DNA of 64,000 nucleotides from Pseudomonadales bacterium (GCA_017642855.1 JAEPOO010000001.1:2271469-2335468); one strand, 5' to 3'. Positions 17,470 to 27,160 are shown, counted from the first letter of the stretch. Notes: generated by a model from the sequence alone, not told the origin. Numbers and translations: made by a program.

Positions 17470-18270
17470 TTAGCAACCCTCTTCGCACTCGTAACGATCA
17501 ATGACATAGCGCACCAAACCGCTACGCACGATGTCTTCACGTTCGAACTCATGAATGCAAACACCCGGCAGACCTTTCAGTCGTTGTATCGCGTCAGCCA
17601 GACCATTGCTGCCGCGAATATCACTTTGCTTAACGTCTCCATTCACAACAACTTTGCAGTCTTCTCCAATCCTGGTCAGGAACATCTTCATTTGCGAAAT
17701 TGAGGTATTCTGGGCTTCGTCCAAAATCACAAACGTATCGCTGCCGAAGGTTTTTCCCCGCATAAATGCGAGCGGCGCAGCGACAATGCGCCCATGCCTC
17801 AAATTGTATTCGACCGCACCTTTACCGAGTCTTTCGATAAGGATGTCGCGGAAGGGATCAATGTAGACGCTGAACTTCTCGTTAAGATCACCAGGCAGAT
17901 AACCAAGCTGTTCACCTGCCTCGACGGCGGGTCTCGTCAGGATGATTCTATCGATCCTGCCATTCGCGAGCGCGTCTGCAGCCATTGCTGTTGCACAATA
18001 ACTTTTACCCGTGCCGGCAGGACCGATGCCAAAAGTAAGGCAGTGGCTCTTTATGGCACAGAGATATCGTTTTTGGGCTTTGGTGCGTGCCTCAAGAGGC
18101 TGGCGGGTGCGAGGAGGTGAATAGGCAGTTTCGAGGTTGGCGTTGGGATGCAGCGTATAGATATCAGCGCCGCCGTAGTTGTCCGAGTTTTGCTTGTTAG
18201 ATTGCTTTGATTTTCTCCCTTCTGGTTTTCTTCGATTCGATGATACACGTGAGCGGTTTCTTTTCGCCAT
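17470..18270 (-). CDS. PhoH-family ATPase
   Basis: A 266-residue PhoH-like P-loop ATPase. Walker A is GPAGTGKSYCA, followed by ILTRPAVEAGEQLGYLPGD and Walker B FVILDEAQN. The first 45 residues are very basic and Ser/Asn-rich, suggesting RNA or nucleic-acid contact. PhoH proteins resemble the SF1 helicase core and are linked to RNA metabolism and phosphate stress, but their exact job is unsettled. It lacks the PIN domain of PhoH2 forms and is not next to ybeY, so it is a second-class PhoH rather than the ybeZ orthologue. Confidence 0.88.
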   Translation of the reverse strand: MAKRNRSRVSSNRRKPEGRKSKQSNKQNSDNYGGADIYTLHPNANLETAYSPPRTRQPLEARTKAQKRYLCAIKSHCLTFGIGPAGTGKSYCATAMAADALANGRIDRIILTRPAVEAGEQLGYLPGDLNEKFSVYIDPFRDILIERLGKGAVEYNLRHGRIVAAPLAFMRGKTFGSDTFVILDEAQNTSISQMKMFLTRIGEDCKVVVNGDVKQSDIRGSNGLADAIQRLKGLPGVCIHEFEREDIVRSGLVRYVIDRYECEEGC

Positions 18271-18380
18271 AAAGTAAATTACCTAAATCGTTAACCTTGA
18301 AGTGTTCTTCTGTTTTCTATAATTGGGGTGGGCCTCCTCTGTAATTGACCGCAACTGTGTCGAGTGAATGAAAGGGTTAC

Positions 18381-18396
18381 GACTAAAATCTTAGTC
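18381..18396. other. Small perfect hairpin in the phoH/antiporter gap
   Basis: GACTAA and TTAGTC flank the four bases AATC within the 184-bp gap downstream of the antiporter gene and upstream of phoH. No T-run follows on either strand, so it may be an operator or a leader hairpin for phoH. Confidence 0.25.
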
Positions 18397-18454
18397 AATT
18401 CCTCCGAAATCACAACGCTTTTCCGAAAAAAAGGGTCAGGTTTGAATTTAGGCC

Positions 18455-20032
18455 TTAAGAATCGAGCCTCTCCACCACATGCTCCGCAAATCCGTGACCC
18501 GCTTCATCATAGAGATTAAAGACGATACACCCCATCTCCGCCAGCTCTTGATGTTGATCTGGGAAACGACAGACAACAGCCAGCGTCCCGGAAAAGCCCA
18601 ACTCTTTGGCCAGCTCCACAGCCACAAGGTTCTCCGCGTGTTTGGTCAAACTGATGAGCACCAGCTTTTTGTCCTTTAAGCTTGAGTGCGCCCAAAGGTC
18701 ATAGTCGCTGGCATCGCCGTGCACACAGCTGATGCCATTGTCGCGATGTTCCTGAACTTTGCTGAAGTTCTCATCCACACCAACGATGTTGTCGGCATGG
18801 ATTTCCCTCAAACGCTGATAGGCACCCACGCCAACTCGCCCCATCCCAAGGACAACAACTTCCGCATCCCCGAGATCCGTGGGCACCTCAGCTTTGAGAC
18901 GCGCGCCTCTTTCAATGCGCTGTAGGTTCGAACCGTATTGCGAATAGAAACGATGAATTCGTAAGTTGAGAGGTGTAGCTATGAAGAACGAAATGGACAC
19001 CGCCAATGCGATGGTTGTCAGCCATTCCTGCGGCAGATTTCCAGTGGCGACCGCGTAAGCTGCAACCACAAGACCAAACTCGCTGTAGTTGAACAGCGCG
19101 GAACTGGCCAGTAACGAGGTTCGAGCCCGAAGGCGGAAACCGACGAACAGCAGGTAGTAAATTACTGGACGAAGAAAAATAAGAAAAGCCAGTGCTGTTG
19201 CGACAAACCACATAGGCTGTTCCGGCAAGCCGTAGTACCCAATCTGCAGGAAAAAGCCGATCAGAAACAGATCCTTTAGATCGATCAGGCTGTTATATAG
19301 CTCTTTCGTCAGCTTTGAATTTGAGAGGATGAGTCCGAACAGCAATGCGCCCAGCCCCCCTTTCAGCCCGGCCGCTTCGAACAGCTCTGCCCCGCCCAGT
19401 GCCATCCCAAAACCCATAAGTATCACCAGCTCGCTGTGACGAGCCAGATTGAGCAACCAGAGCAGCAGTGGGCGAATAAAAACCAATAGCAACAATGCAG
19501 GTGCCCAGACGGCCGGTAGCTGGCCTGAACTGAGAACGAGAAAAGTCACGGCTAGGATGTCTTGGATGACCAGAATACCGATGGCAATTTTGGCATGGAA
19601 ACTGGCAGATTCGCCGCGTTCCTCGAAAACCTTGACCGCAAAAACCGTACTCGATAAAGACAGCGCAAACGCAAGCATCCACGCAGACCCGGTGTCCTGA
19701 AGCGCCAGAACCGGAAAGACGATCCCCGAAACCATGATCACGACCGTGGTCAATGGCACCGCGATACCAATATGCAGCCCTGCAACGGCCCAGATGTAAG
19801 GTGCTGCGATGTCCTTGAGGTTCAATTTGAGGCCAATCGTGAACAGGAGCAGCAAGATACCGATATCGGCGATCTCGGTGATCAGATCGACCTGACCAAG
19901 CGAGAAACCATGGGCAACAAATCCAGCCAGGAGGTATCCCGGTAACGGCGGATAACCAATTTTCTTAAACGCTAGTCCAGCAACAAACGCCAGCAGAATA
20001 ACCAGGGGTTCCAAAGCAACAATCACCGACAC
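18455..20032 (-). CDS. Kef-type cation:proton antiporter with RCK domain
   Basis: A 525-residue CPA2-family transporter. About twelve membrane segments fill residues 1-365, including YPPLPGYLLAGFVAH and the LSSTVFAVKVFEERGE stretch typical of this family. A cytoplasmic RCK/TrkA-N domain follows (VVVLGMGRVGVGAYQRLRE) and would bind NAD(H) or another nucleotide to gate K+/H+ exchange. It is closest in layout to YbaL/KefB-like proteins without a full second RCK-C domain. No ancillary KefF/KefG oxidoreductase gene is adjacent. Confidence 0.88.
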   Translation of the reverse strand: MSVIVALEPLVILLAFVAGLAFKKIGYPPLPGYLLAGFVAHGFSLGQVDLITEIADIGILLLLFTIGLKLNLKDIAAPYIWAVAGLHIGIAVPLTTVVIMVSGIVFPVLALQDTGSAWMLAFALSLSSTVFAVKVFEERGESASFHAKIAIGILVIQDILAVTFLVLSSGQLPAVWAPALLLLVFIRPLLLWLLNLARHSELVILMGFGMALGGAELFEAAGLKGGLGALLFGLILSNSKLTKELYNSLIDLKDLFLIGFFLQIGYYGLPEQPMWFVATALAFLIFLRPVIYYLLFVGFRLRARTSLLASSALFNYSEFGLVVAAYAVATGNLPQEWLTTIALAVSISFFIATPLNLRIHRFYSQYGSNLQRIERGARLKAEVPTDLGDAEVVVLGMGRVGVGAYQRLREIHADNIVGVDENFSKVQEHRDNGISCVHGDASDYDLWAHSSLKDKKLVLISLTKHAENLVAVELAKELGFSGTLAVVCRFPDQHQELAEMGCIVFNLYDEAGHGFAEHVVERLDS

Positions 20033-20188
20033 TTTGTCATCATCTTATACGCCGGTTCGCTATCCCGGAAATCTCACCGCATGGATTTCTGGCTTAAGCT
20101 CAGGGACCTGAACGTTCATGAATCAGGAACTTGCGGAACCGCTGGCAACCCTTGATCATTGGCCCAAACGTTGGCCAAAGAAACTGAT

Positions 20189-21997
20189 ATGAATGTGTGT
20201 GGATTGACCGGATCCGAGATCGACCGAATACAACTGAGACTCACCCTGATTCGACAGGAAATGGAGAAACACGGGCTGGACGCCTATGTTGTCCCCAGAG
20301 CAGACGAGTATCTGGGTGAATACGTGCCTCCCCAGAACGAACGTCTTGCGTGGCTCACCGGATTCAGTGGTTCAGCGGGCATGGCCGTGGTCCTCAAGGA
20401 GACAGCCGCCATTTTCGTTGATGGCCGTTACACCATACAAGTGCGCCAACAGGTACCCGACGTTGCTTTCGAGTATCAGCACCTAATCGAGAATCCACCT
20501 GTTAAGTGGCTCAGTGAGACCCTGGCAGCCGGTGCCAGAATCGGTTTGGATAGCCGCATGCATACTCTGACCTGGTACCAGAGTGCCGAGAAGCAGCTTG
20601 CGCGAAAGGATATGGCACTCGTTTCGGTTGAGGAAAATCCAGTCGATCTGCACTGGCAGGACCGCCCGGAACCCGAAGCTGCCTTGGCGATGATGCTGAA
20701 TGAAAGCTACACCGGTGAGTCCAGCGAATCGAAAAGAAAGCGCATCGGTGCGTCAATTGCTGAAACCGGGGCAGACATCGCTTTAGTCAGCCAGTTGGAT
20801 TCGATCGCCTGGCTGCTGAACATTCGAGGCAAAGATGTACCACGTCTTCCCGTGCTCCTGGGCTTTGCCACCCTGGATACGGAAGGCAACATGGCTCTGT
20901 ACACTGATCCAAGAAAATTACCTAACGACTTCTCCAACCATGTTGGCGCGGGTGTCGACGTCTTTGACGACGTCCAGTTGACGCGCGACCTTGAAAACCT
21001 CGGGAAAGAAAATCGACAAATCCTCGCAGATCCGACCATGGCGAATGCCTGGTGCCAGATTCAATGTCGCCAGGCGGGCGCGACCCTGATCGCTGGCACC
21101 GACCCGGTGCTGCTGCCCAAGGCGCAAAAGAATTCTGTGGAACTTTCGGGCATCCGCAACTGCCATATACGGGACGGTTCCGCCGTATCACGATATCTGG
21201 CCTGGATTGATCGAGAAGTCGCGGCCGGGAAAAATTACAACGAAGCAGAGCTCTCTGATCAGCTGGAATCTTTTCGTCGCGAACTGCCCGATATTCACGA
21301 CCTCTCTTTCGACACCATTTCCGCTGCGGGGCAGAATGCCGCGCTGGCCCACTACAATCACCTAAACGGCACCCCTGCTGATCTCGAGATGAACAATCTC
21401 TACCTGGTGGATTCCGGCGGCCAATATCTAGACGGCACAACTGACATCACCCGGACCATCATCATTGGTGAACCCAGCGACGAACACAAAAAGATGTTCA
21501 CACTCGTGCTCAAGGGTCACATTGCGCTGGCCTGCGCAGTTTTCCCGGAGGGCACCAACGGTCAACAGCTGGACGCACTGGCCAGACAGTTTCTATGGCA
21601 ACACGGCAAAGACTATGACCACGGCACCGGTCACGGTGTCGGCGCCTTTCTCAGCGTACATGAGGGACCTCAAAGGATCTCCAAAGCAGGCCCCTCACAA
21701 GCACTGTTGCCGGGCATGGTGATCTCCAATGAGCCCGGTTACTACCAGGAGGGTGGCTACGGCATTCGTTGTGAAAATCTCATCATCGTGATGGAACGCG
21801 AAGATGGCATGCTCTGTTTCGAAACCATCACCTTCGCGCCCTTTGATCAAAGGTTGATCGACGAATCACTACTGACACCGCAGGAACTGGATTGGTTAAA
21901 TCAATACCACTCAGAAGTTCGGGAGAAAATTTCTCCGCTGCTTTTCGGTGAAGATCTCAGTTGGCTTGAAGCATCAACGAACTCAATCGGGTCTTAG
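20189..21997 (+). CDS. Xaa-Pro aminopeptidase (M24B, three-domain type)
   Basis: A 602-residue metallopeptidase releasing N-terminal residues before proline. It has the long eukaryote-like three-domain layout: two creatinase-N-like domains and then the pita-bread catalytic domain. Metal and substrate motifs are present: LVDSGGQYLDGTTDITRT, HGTGHGVGAFLSVHEGP, and ISNEPGYYQEGGYGIRCEN. The ATG at 20189 (MNVCGLTG) was preferred to an upstream in-frame TTG. Its end overlaps the convergent hydrolase gene by 15 bp. Confidence 0.93.
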   Translation: MNVCGLTGSEIDRIQLRLTLIRQEMEKHGLDAYVVPRADEYLGEYVPPQNERLAWLTGFSGSAGMAVVLKETAAIFVDGRYTIQVRQQVPDVAFEYQHLIENPPVKWLSETLAAGARIGLDSRMHTLTWYQSAEKQLARKDMALVSVEENPVDLHWQDRPEPEAALAMMLNESYTGESSESKRKRIGASIAETGADIALVSQLDSIAWLLNIRGKDVPRLPVLLGFATLDTEGNMALYTDPRKLPNDFSNHVGAGVDVFDDVQLTRDLENLGKENRQILADPTMANAWCQIQCRQAGATLIAGTDPVLLPKAQKNSVELSGIRNCHIRDGSAVSRYLAWIDREVAAGKNYNEAELSDQLESFRRELPDIHDLSFDTISAAGQNAALAHYNHLNGTPADLEMNNLYLVDSGGQYLDGTTDITRTIIIGEPSDEHKKMFTLVLKGHIALACAVFPEGTNGQQLDALARQFLWQHGKDYDHGTGHGVGAFLSVHEGPQRISKAGPSQALLPGMVISNEPGYYQEGGYGIRCENLIIVMEREDGMLCFETITFAPFDQRLIDESLLTPQELDWLNQYHSEVREKISPLLFGEDLSWLEASTNSIGS

Positions 21998-22930
21998 GAA
22001 ACCTTCCACCACGTCGAAAAGCGCGGCTCTTTGATATTCGAGCAGCAATGAGTGGGTGCCACCACCCACCACCGTCATGCGTTTTTCTTTAGCGCTTGTG
22101 AGCCTCTGAAACACTTCTGACGCCTGCTTCGGTGTCGTTTCGCGATCGTATTCACCAACAACAATCTGCGTCGGCGCCTGAATCAATGAAGGGTCATACC
22201 AGGGATCACCAGTTGAGGCACAGACCTGAAAGTCCTTCAAAACTCCGGTTGGCGCACGCAACAAGCCTGTCTCCGCGCCCTTGGGATCACACGCAACCAT
22301 GTCGTTGCACCAGGCTGCGACCAGGTCTGGTGAGACAATATTTTTGAATTCATCGGGTTCAAGCCCAATCGCCCAACGCTCTGCCATCGATTCAGCATCG
22401 ACAGTGCGGTATGCGCCTGGCTCAGCAGCAATGGTGCGAGCTTCCGCGCCTTGAGACACCCAGAGCGCACCACTCAATACCAGCCGAGAGACCTTTTCCG
22501 GAAACTGGCCAGCATGAGTACCGCATATGGCAGTGCCCCAGCTGTAACCCATCAGATTTATCGCGGAAAGTCCGCGATCCTTCAATATGTAGTCGACGGC
22601 ATGATCAACTTCCTGAACCGCATTGGCCGTATCAACCAACGGTTTATTGGCTTCCGGTGATTCATCCATTTCTTCCGGCCGATCAGAACCACCATAACCC
22701 AGAAGGTCCAGACACCAGACATCGAAACCCGCCAATGCCAGCGTATCCATCCAGGATTTGCCATCCACCTCATAGTCAAACGTCAGACTGGATCCGTAAG
22801 TTGCACCGTGCACAAAAAGAACGGTCTCGCCCAACAGTTCATGCTCAGAATCGTTCAGATGTTTATTTCTCAGCAGCACACCGTAGCCATCTGTGACGCT
22901 CGGTATGCGGTAATCACTCTTGATGATCAT
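21983..22930 (-). CDS. Alpha/beta hydrolase
   Basis: A 315-residue alpha/beta-hydrolase-fold enzyme. The nucleophile elbow is GYSWG (LMGYSWGTAICG), the acid is probably the Asp in VVGEYDRET, and the His is in GGGTHSLLLEY. The oxyanion strand VLFVHGATYG is standard. No signal peptide is seen. Esterase, lactonase or C-C hydrolase activity all remain possible. It is transcribed divergently from the downstream SDR gene across 69 bp. Confidence 0.87.
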   Translation of the reverse strand: MIIKSDYRIPSVTDGYGVLLRNKHLNDSEHELLGETVLFVHGATYGSSLTFDYEVDGKSWMDTLALAGFDVWCLDLLGYGGSDRPEEMDESPEANKPLVDTANAVQEVDHAVDYILKDRGLSAINLMGYSWGTAICGTHAGQFPEKVSRLVLSGALWVSQGAEARTIAAEPGAYRTVDAESMAERWAIGLEPDEFKNIVSPDLVAAWCNDMVACDPKGAETGLLRAPTGVLKDFQVCASTGDPWYDPSLIQAPTQIVVGEYDRETTPKQASEVFQRLTSAKEKRMTVVGGGTHSLLLEYQRAALFDVVEGFLRPD

Positions 22931-22999
22931 CTATGTCTCCCTCAGCCCTTAACGTATCATGCTGATCAGAAAAAAGAACATCAGGAATAGGGAAACACC

Positions 23000-23869
23000 A
23001 TGAAAGATGTCGCAGGTAAAGTTGCTTTTATTACCGGGGGCGCCAGCGGACTCGGGCTTGCCATGGCCCGATCATTCACCGGTGCAGGCATGAAGGTAGC
23101 AATCGCCGACATCGAACATAACGCACTGGACGCAGCTGCCGCAGAATTCGCGGAGTCCAATGCTGACGTCATCACCCTCAAAGTTGACGTCACAGATCGA
23201 GATGCCCTGGAAGAAGCTGCCAGGGAAACGGAAGCTGCCTTCGAGAAAATTCATGTCGTCTGCAACAATGCTGGTGTTGCCGTCAGCGGTCACATCAAAG
23301 ATCACACCTACAAGGACTGGGATTGGGTCATGGGCGTCAATCTCGATGGCGTGATCAACGGCGTTCAGGTTTTTGCAAACCGTATCATCAGTCATGGCGA
23401 AGGCGGACACATCGTCAACACTGCATCCATGGCAGGCATGGTCGGTGTGCAGAGCATGAGTATCTACAACACCAGCAAGTTCGCTGTTGTGGGTATGTCA
23501 GAGGCGATTGCAGGCGATCTAACCCATAACGGCATTGGCGTATCTGTGCTGTGCCCCGGCTTCGTTGCAACAGGTATCTATGAATCGGAACGCAATCGAC
23601 CTGCCAGCCTCGGCGGGAGTAACGCATCCGAATTTAATATGGCTAACGACAGCAATCGTACCGAAGAAGAATTAGCAGCCCTGCAGGAGAGCCTGGATGC
23701 CATGCTCGACCCTGCCATTGTCGGCGACATGACCCTACATGCGATACAGAATAATGAGTTCTGGATCTTTACCCATCCGGAATTCAAGGACGGTTTCATG
23801 GAACGTGCTGGTGGCATCGCGGCTGCGTTCGAACGGTGGGACCGCTTTCGCAATGACTGGAACAAGTAG
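23000..23869 (+). CDS. SDR-family NAD(P)-dependent oxidoreductase
   Basis: A 289-residue classical short-chain dehydrogenase. The cofactor motif is TGGASGLGLAMA, the structural NNAGVAVSG is present, and the catalytic tetrad appears as the Ser in NTASMAG and YNTSK. The Asp after strand two (VAIADIEHN) favours NAD+. The C-terminal 60 residues are longer than in basic SDRs. The nucleotidase gene follows after 11 bp, so the two may be co-transcribed; a shared pathway is not evident. Confidence 0.9.
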   Translation: MKDVAGKVAFITGGASGLGLAMARSFTGAGMKVAIADIEHNALDAAAAEFAESNADVITLKVDVTDRDALEEAARETEAAFEKIHVVCNNAGVAVSGHIKDHTYKDWDWVMGVNLDGVINGVQVFANRIISHGEGGHIVNTASMAGMVGVQSMSIYNTSKFAVVGMSEAIAGDLTHNGIGVSVLCPGFVATGIYESERNRPASLGGSNASEFNMANDSNRTEEELAALQESLDAMLDPAIVGDMTLHAIQNNEFWIFTHPEFKDGFMERAGGIAAAFERWDRFRNDWNK

Positions 23870-23880
23870 TTGCGCTAACC

Positions 23881-24438
23881 ATGTCTGCTGAGATCTATCT
23901 CGACATGGACGGTGTCTGCGTCGACTTCATGGGCGCGGCCATAAAAGCCAACGGCTTCCCACCCGACGAAAGCCTCGCTCGCTGGTTGGAAGAACACCCA
24001 GGCTCACTTTTTCCTGAAGCCATTTTTGAAAGATCACCCATGGCGTTCTTTACCCATGAGTACATCCAGACGGAAGAATTCTGGGCAAACCTGACGCCAT
24101 TTGATTGGTTCGACGACTTGTATGCAGAACTGAACCGATTGGGCCATGTCGTATTTTTGACTGCACCCACAGGCTCCCCAGGTTGTGTCTCAGGCAAACA
24201 CCATTGGCTGATCGAGCGCTTTGGAACTGACTTCCACGATTTCATCTTTACCCGCCACAAGAATCGGCTCGCTCACAACAATGCCTATCTGATCGATGAC
24301 ATGGCTTTCAATACCGAGCCTTTTTCTGAGCGCGATGGCCATGGCATCTTGTTTCCTCAAATCTGGAACGAACTGAACCACGTGGACAACCCAGTGCCCC
24401 ACGTGATCACCGAACTGGAGAAGAAGTTAGCGCGCTAA
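23881..24438 (+). CDS. HAD-superfamily 5'-nucleotidase-like protein (NT5C type)
   Basis: A 185-residue HAD hydrolase of the 5'(3')-deoxyribonucleotidase-like group. Motif I is YLDMDGVCVDF with both Asp residues, motif II includes VFLTAPTGS, and motif IV is YLIDDMAFN. It likely dephosphorylates nucleotides or a similar small phosphate ester in the cytoplasm. It follows the SDR gene closely and precedes the broken S9 peptidase gene. Confidence 0.75.
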   Translation: MSAEIYLDMDGVCVDFMGAAIKANGFPPDESLARWLEEHPGSLFPEAIFERSPMAFFTHEYIQTEEFWANLTPFDWFDDLYAELNRLGHVVFLTAPTGSPGCVSGKHHWLIERFGTDFHDFIFTRHKNRLAHNNAYLIDDMAFNTEPFSERDGHGILFPQIWNELNHVDNPVPHVITELEKKLAR

Positions 24439-24446
24439 GAGCTTAT

Positions 24447-24469
24447 TATCTCGATATGAAATCGAGATA
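24447..24469. other. Perfect 9-bp inverted repeat before the S9 peptidase pseudogene
   Basis: TATCTCGAT (24447-24455) and ATCGAGATA (24461-24469) are exact inverted copies with a five-base loop. They lie between the nucleotidase stop at 24438 and the peptidase ATG at 24476. The stem is AT-rich with no T-run. It may be an operator, or an mRNA hairpin next to the ribosome site. Confidence 0.4.
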
Positions 24470-24475
24470 TTGACC

Positions 24476-26096
24476 ATGAAAACCCAATCAATCCTGTTTT
24501 TTCCCACCCTTTTGCTCGTTCTTGCCGGATGCGGCGAGGCTCAAAAACAAACTGAGGCTGAACCCGCGAGAGAACTCCCGGTTTACGACGCTGAGACTTT
24601 CTATGATTCAACCCAAATCTTCGCCGCTGACGAGTACGGCTGGTCTCTTGATGATCAAAAGTTATTTATCAGCAGTAACAAGAGCGGGATCATCAACGTT
24701 TACCAGATCGATGCCGCGACCGGTGACGCAGCGGCACTCACCCAGTCTTCAGACAACGCCAACTTCCTGTCCTCAGGGTTTCCTGATGACGGGCGAATTA
24801 TTTTCACCGCTGACGTCGGTGGCAATGAACTGACACACGTTTATGTCCGCGAAGAGTCCGGAGAGATCGTAGACATCACACCCGGCGAAAATCTCAAAGC
24901 CGACTTTGCAGGCTGGCACGACGACAAACAGCACTTTTTCATTATCTCGAACGAACGTGAACCTTCTGCGTTTGACGTCTACAAGATCAGCATCGATGGT
25001 TACGATCAAGAACTCATGTTTGAAAACGATGGTCAATGGACGGTGAGTGGCGGTTCATCTGATGGCAAACAACTGGCGTTGATTCGGCAAAACTCCAGCG
25101 CTGACAACGACCTCTACCTACTTGATCTCGAGGCGGAAAATACAGAACCAAAACTGCTGACCCCGAACGAAGTCAACGTTCGCCACACCGTTTTCACCTT
25201 TACACCGGACAACAGCAAGATGGTGTACGGCACCAACGAGCACAGCGAATTCACCCAGGCATGGACCTATGACCTCGCGACCGGAGAAACCGCACCCCTA
25301 ATCGAAGCGGATTGGGACGTTGTGTTTGTTTCCTACTCTGACTCAGGGCGCTACCGCGTCTCCGGAGTAAATGCCGACGCCAGGACAGAGATCACCATTT
25401 ACGATCAGGAAAACGACGCTAACGTCGAGCTACCAGATCTGAATGGCAGCCCCGCTAACATCCGCTTCAACCGAAGCGAAACCAAATTCAGCCTGTTTCT
25501 CACAACGGACACATCCCCCAGGGATCTCTACGTCGTGGATATGAAAAGCGGTAACTCCAACAGGCTGACCAGCAATCTGAATCCAGCCATCGACGAATCT
25601 GTTCTGGTCAATACGGAAGTTGTTCGCTACCAGAGTTTCGACGGGCTGGAGATTCCAGGCATCCTCTATCGCCCACAGGGAGCAACACAAGCTAATCCCG
25701 CGCCAGCACTGATCTGGGTGCACGGCGGTCCTGGAGGCCAGAGCCGAACCGGTTACAGCGCCATGATCCAACACATCGTAAACCACGGGTATTCGGTTCT
25801 TGCCGCCAACAATCGCGGCTCTTCCGGCTACGGGAAGACGTTCTTTCACATGGACGACAAGAAACACGGCGAAGTGGACCTGGATGATATCGTCTACGCC
25901 AAGCAGTACATGGCTGACCTTCCCTGGGTTGACGAACATCGGATCGGTATCATCGAATGGCGTTACCGTCGACTACCTCGTGTTCGAGGATGAAGGGCAT
26001 GGATTTTCGAAACGAGAGAACCAGGTTGCCGCGGCTGACGCCATCGTGTCGTTTCTGGATCGTGAGCTGAAGGCAAAGACAACGAAAGAGAGGTAA
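24476..26096 (+). pseudogene. S9-family prolyl oligopeptidase-like lipoprotein, broken by internal deletion
   Basis: The start encodes a lipoprotein signal (VLAGCGEA), then a beta-propeller region, then the beginning of the alpha/beta-hydrolase domain (WVHGGPGGQSRTGYSA and NNRGSSGYGKTF). At about 25955 the expected GIIGGSYGG nucleophile elbow breaks off as GIIEW. The final family segment, NGVTVDYLVFEDEGHGFSK, continues in another frame to a TAA at 26096. The catalytic Ser and Asp region is missing, so the enzyme cannot be active. Reading frame 1 ends at 25993. From family knowledge about 120 residues are gone, and the loss is not a multiple of three. The catalytic His piece survives. Confidence 0.88.
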
Positions 26097-26927
26097 CTAC
26101 CTGAGCCTCTGGTTACGGGCGGCAAGAATCGCGGCAAGAGGTACCGTGATCCAGAATAGCGATACCATGAAAATCGCTCCCAGCCAGAAAGCCAATTGAT
26201 CGATGCCCGACCCAAGTCTGGGTGCTGGCGAGTGCGGCTTGAAGTAAACGCCTGAATAGAGCGAAGAATAGTCACTGAACCGGCTTTGCATTCGACCAAT
26301 CCACTGGCGTGTCTCAATCAGTCGGGGGTCTGTCTGCAACGCTGTCAGCGGTGGTACCGGGATACTGCTGTGACATTGAATGACACCAAACAGCAACAAA
26401 TCCACAGCATTCGGTTCATCGCCGCCCAGATAGGGACCAGAGAGTTTGGAAAACCTTTCTTCCCAGTCCAGGTATTGATCACCAAAATTTTCCGGTCTTA
26501 CGCCCTGCCCCATCAATCTCGCAAAGTTCATCAACAGGAAGAAGTAGAAGGTCGCAAAACTGCGGAAGAAGTTTTTCAGGAATCGAGCGAGCGGATTCTG
26601 ATCCGGATCACTGGCCACACTGAACTCACCCCAGAAACGGGGCCAGACATCCACACGATGCAGTACACCTTGCCATGCTAATCGGACTTGCTTCATATCT
26701 TCATCAGAGACTGCGTCATAGCCGAGTCTGTGAAGAATATCCTTGGATTCCAGCTGCCACGGCTCTCCATCGAAACTGGCGGCAGGCATCATGACGCCCC
26801 ATTTGATGAAAGCTTCCGGCGCAGCCACCGTTGAACGCGTGTACTCAATATTCTTGTCGTGAAGCCCAAGCATGACCGCCTGCACCCAGGGTGAGTGATC
26901 AACGCCATAAAGTTTGATGTCTAACAT
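26097..26927 (-). CDS. Glutathione S-transferase-like protein with C-terminal membrane segment
   Basis: A 276-residue protein. The N-terminal thioredoxin-fold part (IKLYGVDHSPWVQAVMLGLHDKNIEY) and the helical C-domain (WEERFSKLSGPYLGGDEPNAVDLLLFGVIQ) are GST-like. The final 35 residues contain a hydrophobic helix (LAFWLGAIFMVSLFWITVPL) followed by a basic end, which would tail-anchor the protein in the inner membrane. That is uncommon for cytosolic GSTs. The substrate is unknown. Its TAG directly abuts the end of the convergent pseudogene. Confidence 0.72.
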   Translation of the reverse strand: MLDIKLYGVDHSPWVQAVMLGLHDKNIEYTRSTVAAPEAFIKWGVMMPAASFDGEPWQLESKDILHRLGYDAVSDEDMKQVRLAWQGVLHRVDVWPRFWGEFSVASDPDQNPLARFLKNFFRSFATFYFFLLMNFARLMGQGVRPENFGDQYLDWEERFSKLSGPYLGGDEPNAVDLLLFGVIQCHSSIPVPPLTALQTDPRLIETRQWIGRMQSRFSDYSSLYSGVYFKPHSPAPRLGSGIDQLAFWLGAIFMVSLFWITVPLAAILAARNQRLR

Positions 26928-26941
26928 GTCGGCCCGATTCG

Positions 26942-27121
26942 TTGGTAAACGGTTTGAACATCAAATACTGCACATGCCAGTGGGGATGGCTCTTTGATTT
27001 CTGCAACGACCCACTAGCCGAGATGTTCATTGACCACGTTCCAGAGTATCGAAACACTAAGCCCATCGACAACCTCTACGTGATCAGTGCGAATCGCCCG
27101 GCGATGGGCCTCAAAGGCTGA
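26942..27121 (+). pseudogene. Possible gene remnant in an intergenic gap
   Basis: A plus-strand frame stays open from before 26942 to a TGA at 27119-27121. It encodes a non-random looking peptide with CTCQWGWLFDFCNDP and VPEYRNTKPIDNLYVISANR. Only TTG starts (26942, 26954) or an internal ATG at 27023 are available, and no ribosome site stands out. I do not recognise the family. It may be a decayed gene, a real small protein, or chance. Confidence 0.3.
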
Positions 27122-27160
27122 AAAGGGACCGAAGATGCCCGATCGACAGCGCTGAGGCGA

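Noticed and set aside
25946..25995. Programmed frameshift in the S9 peptidase gene
   Set aside because: A frameshift would not restore the missing nucleophile and Asp regions; a deletion explains the sequence.
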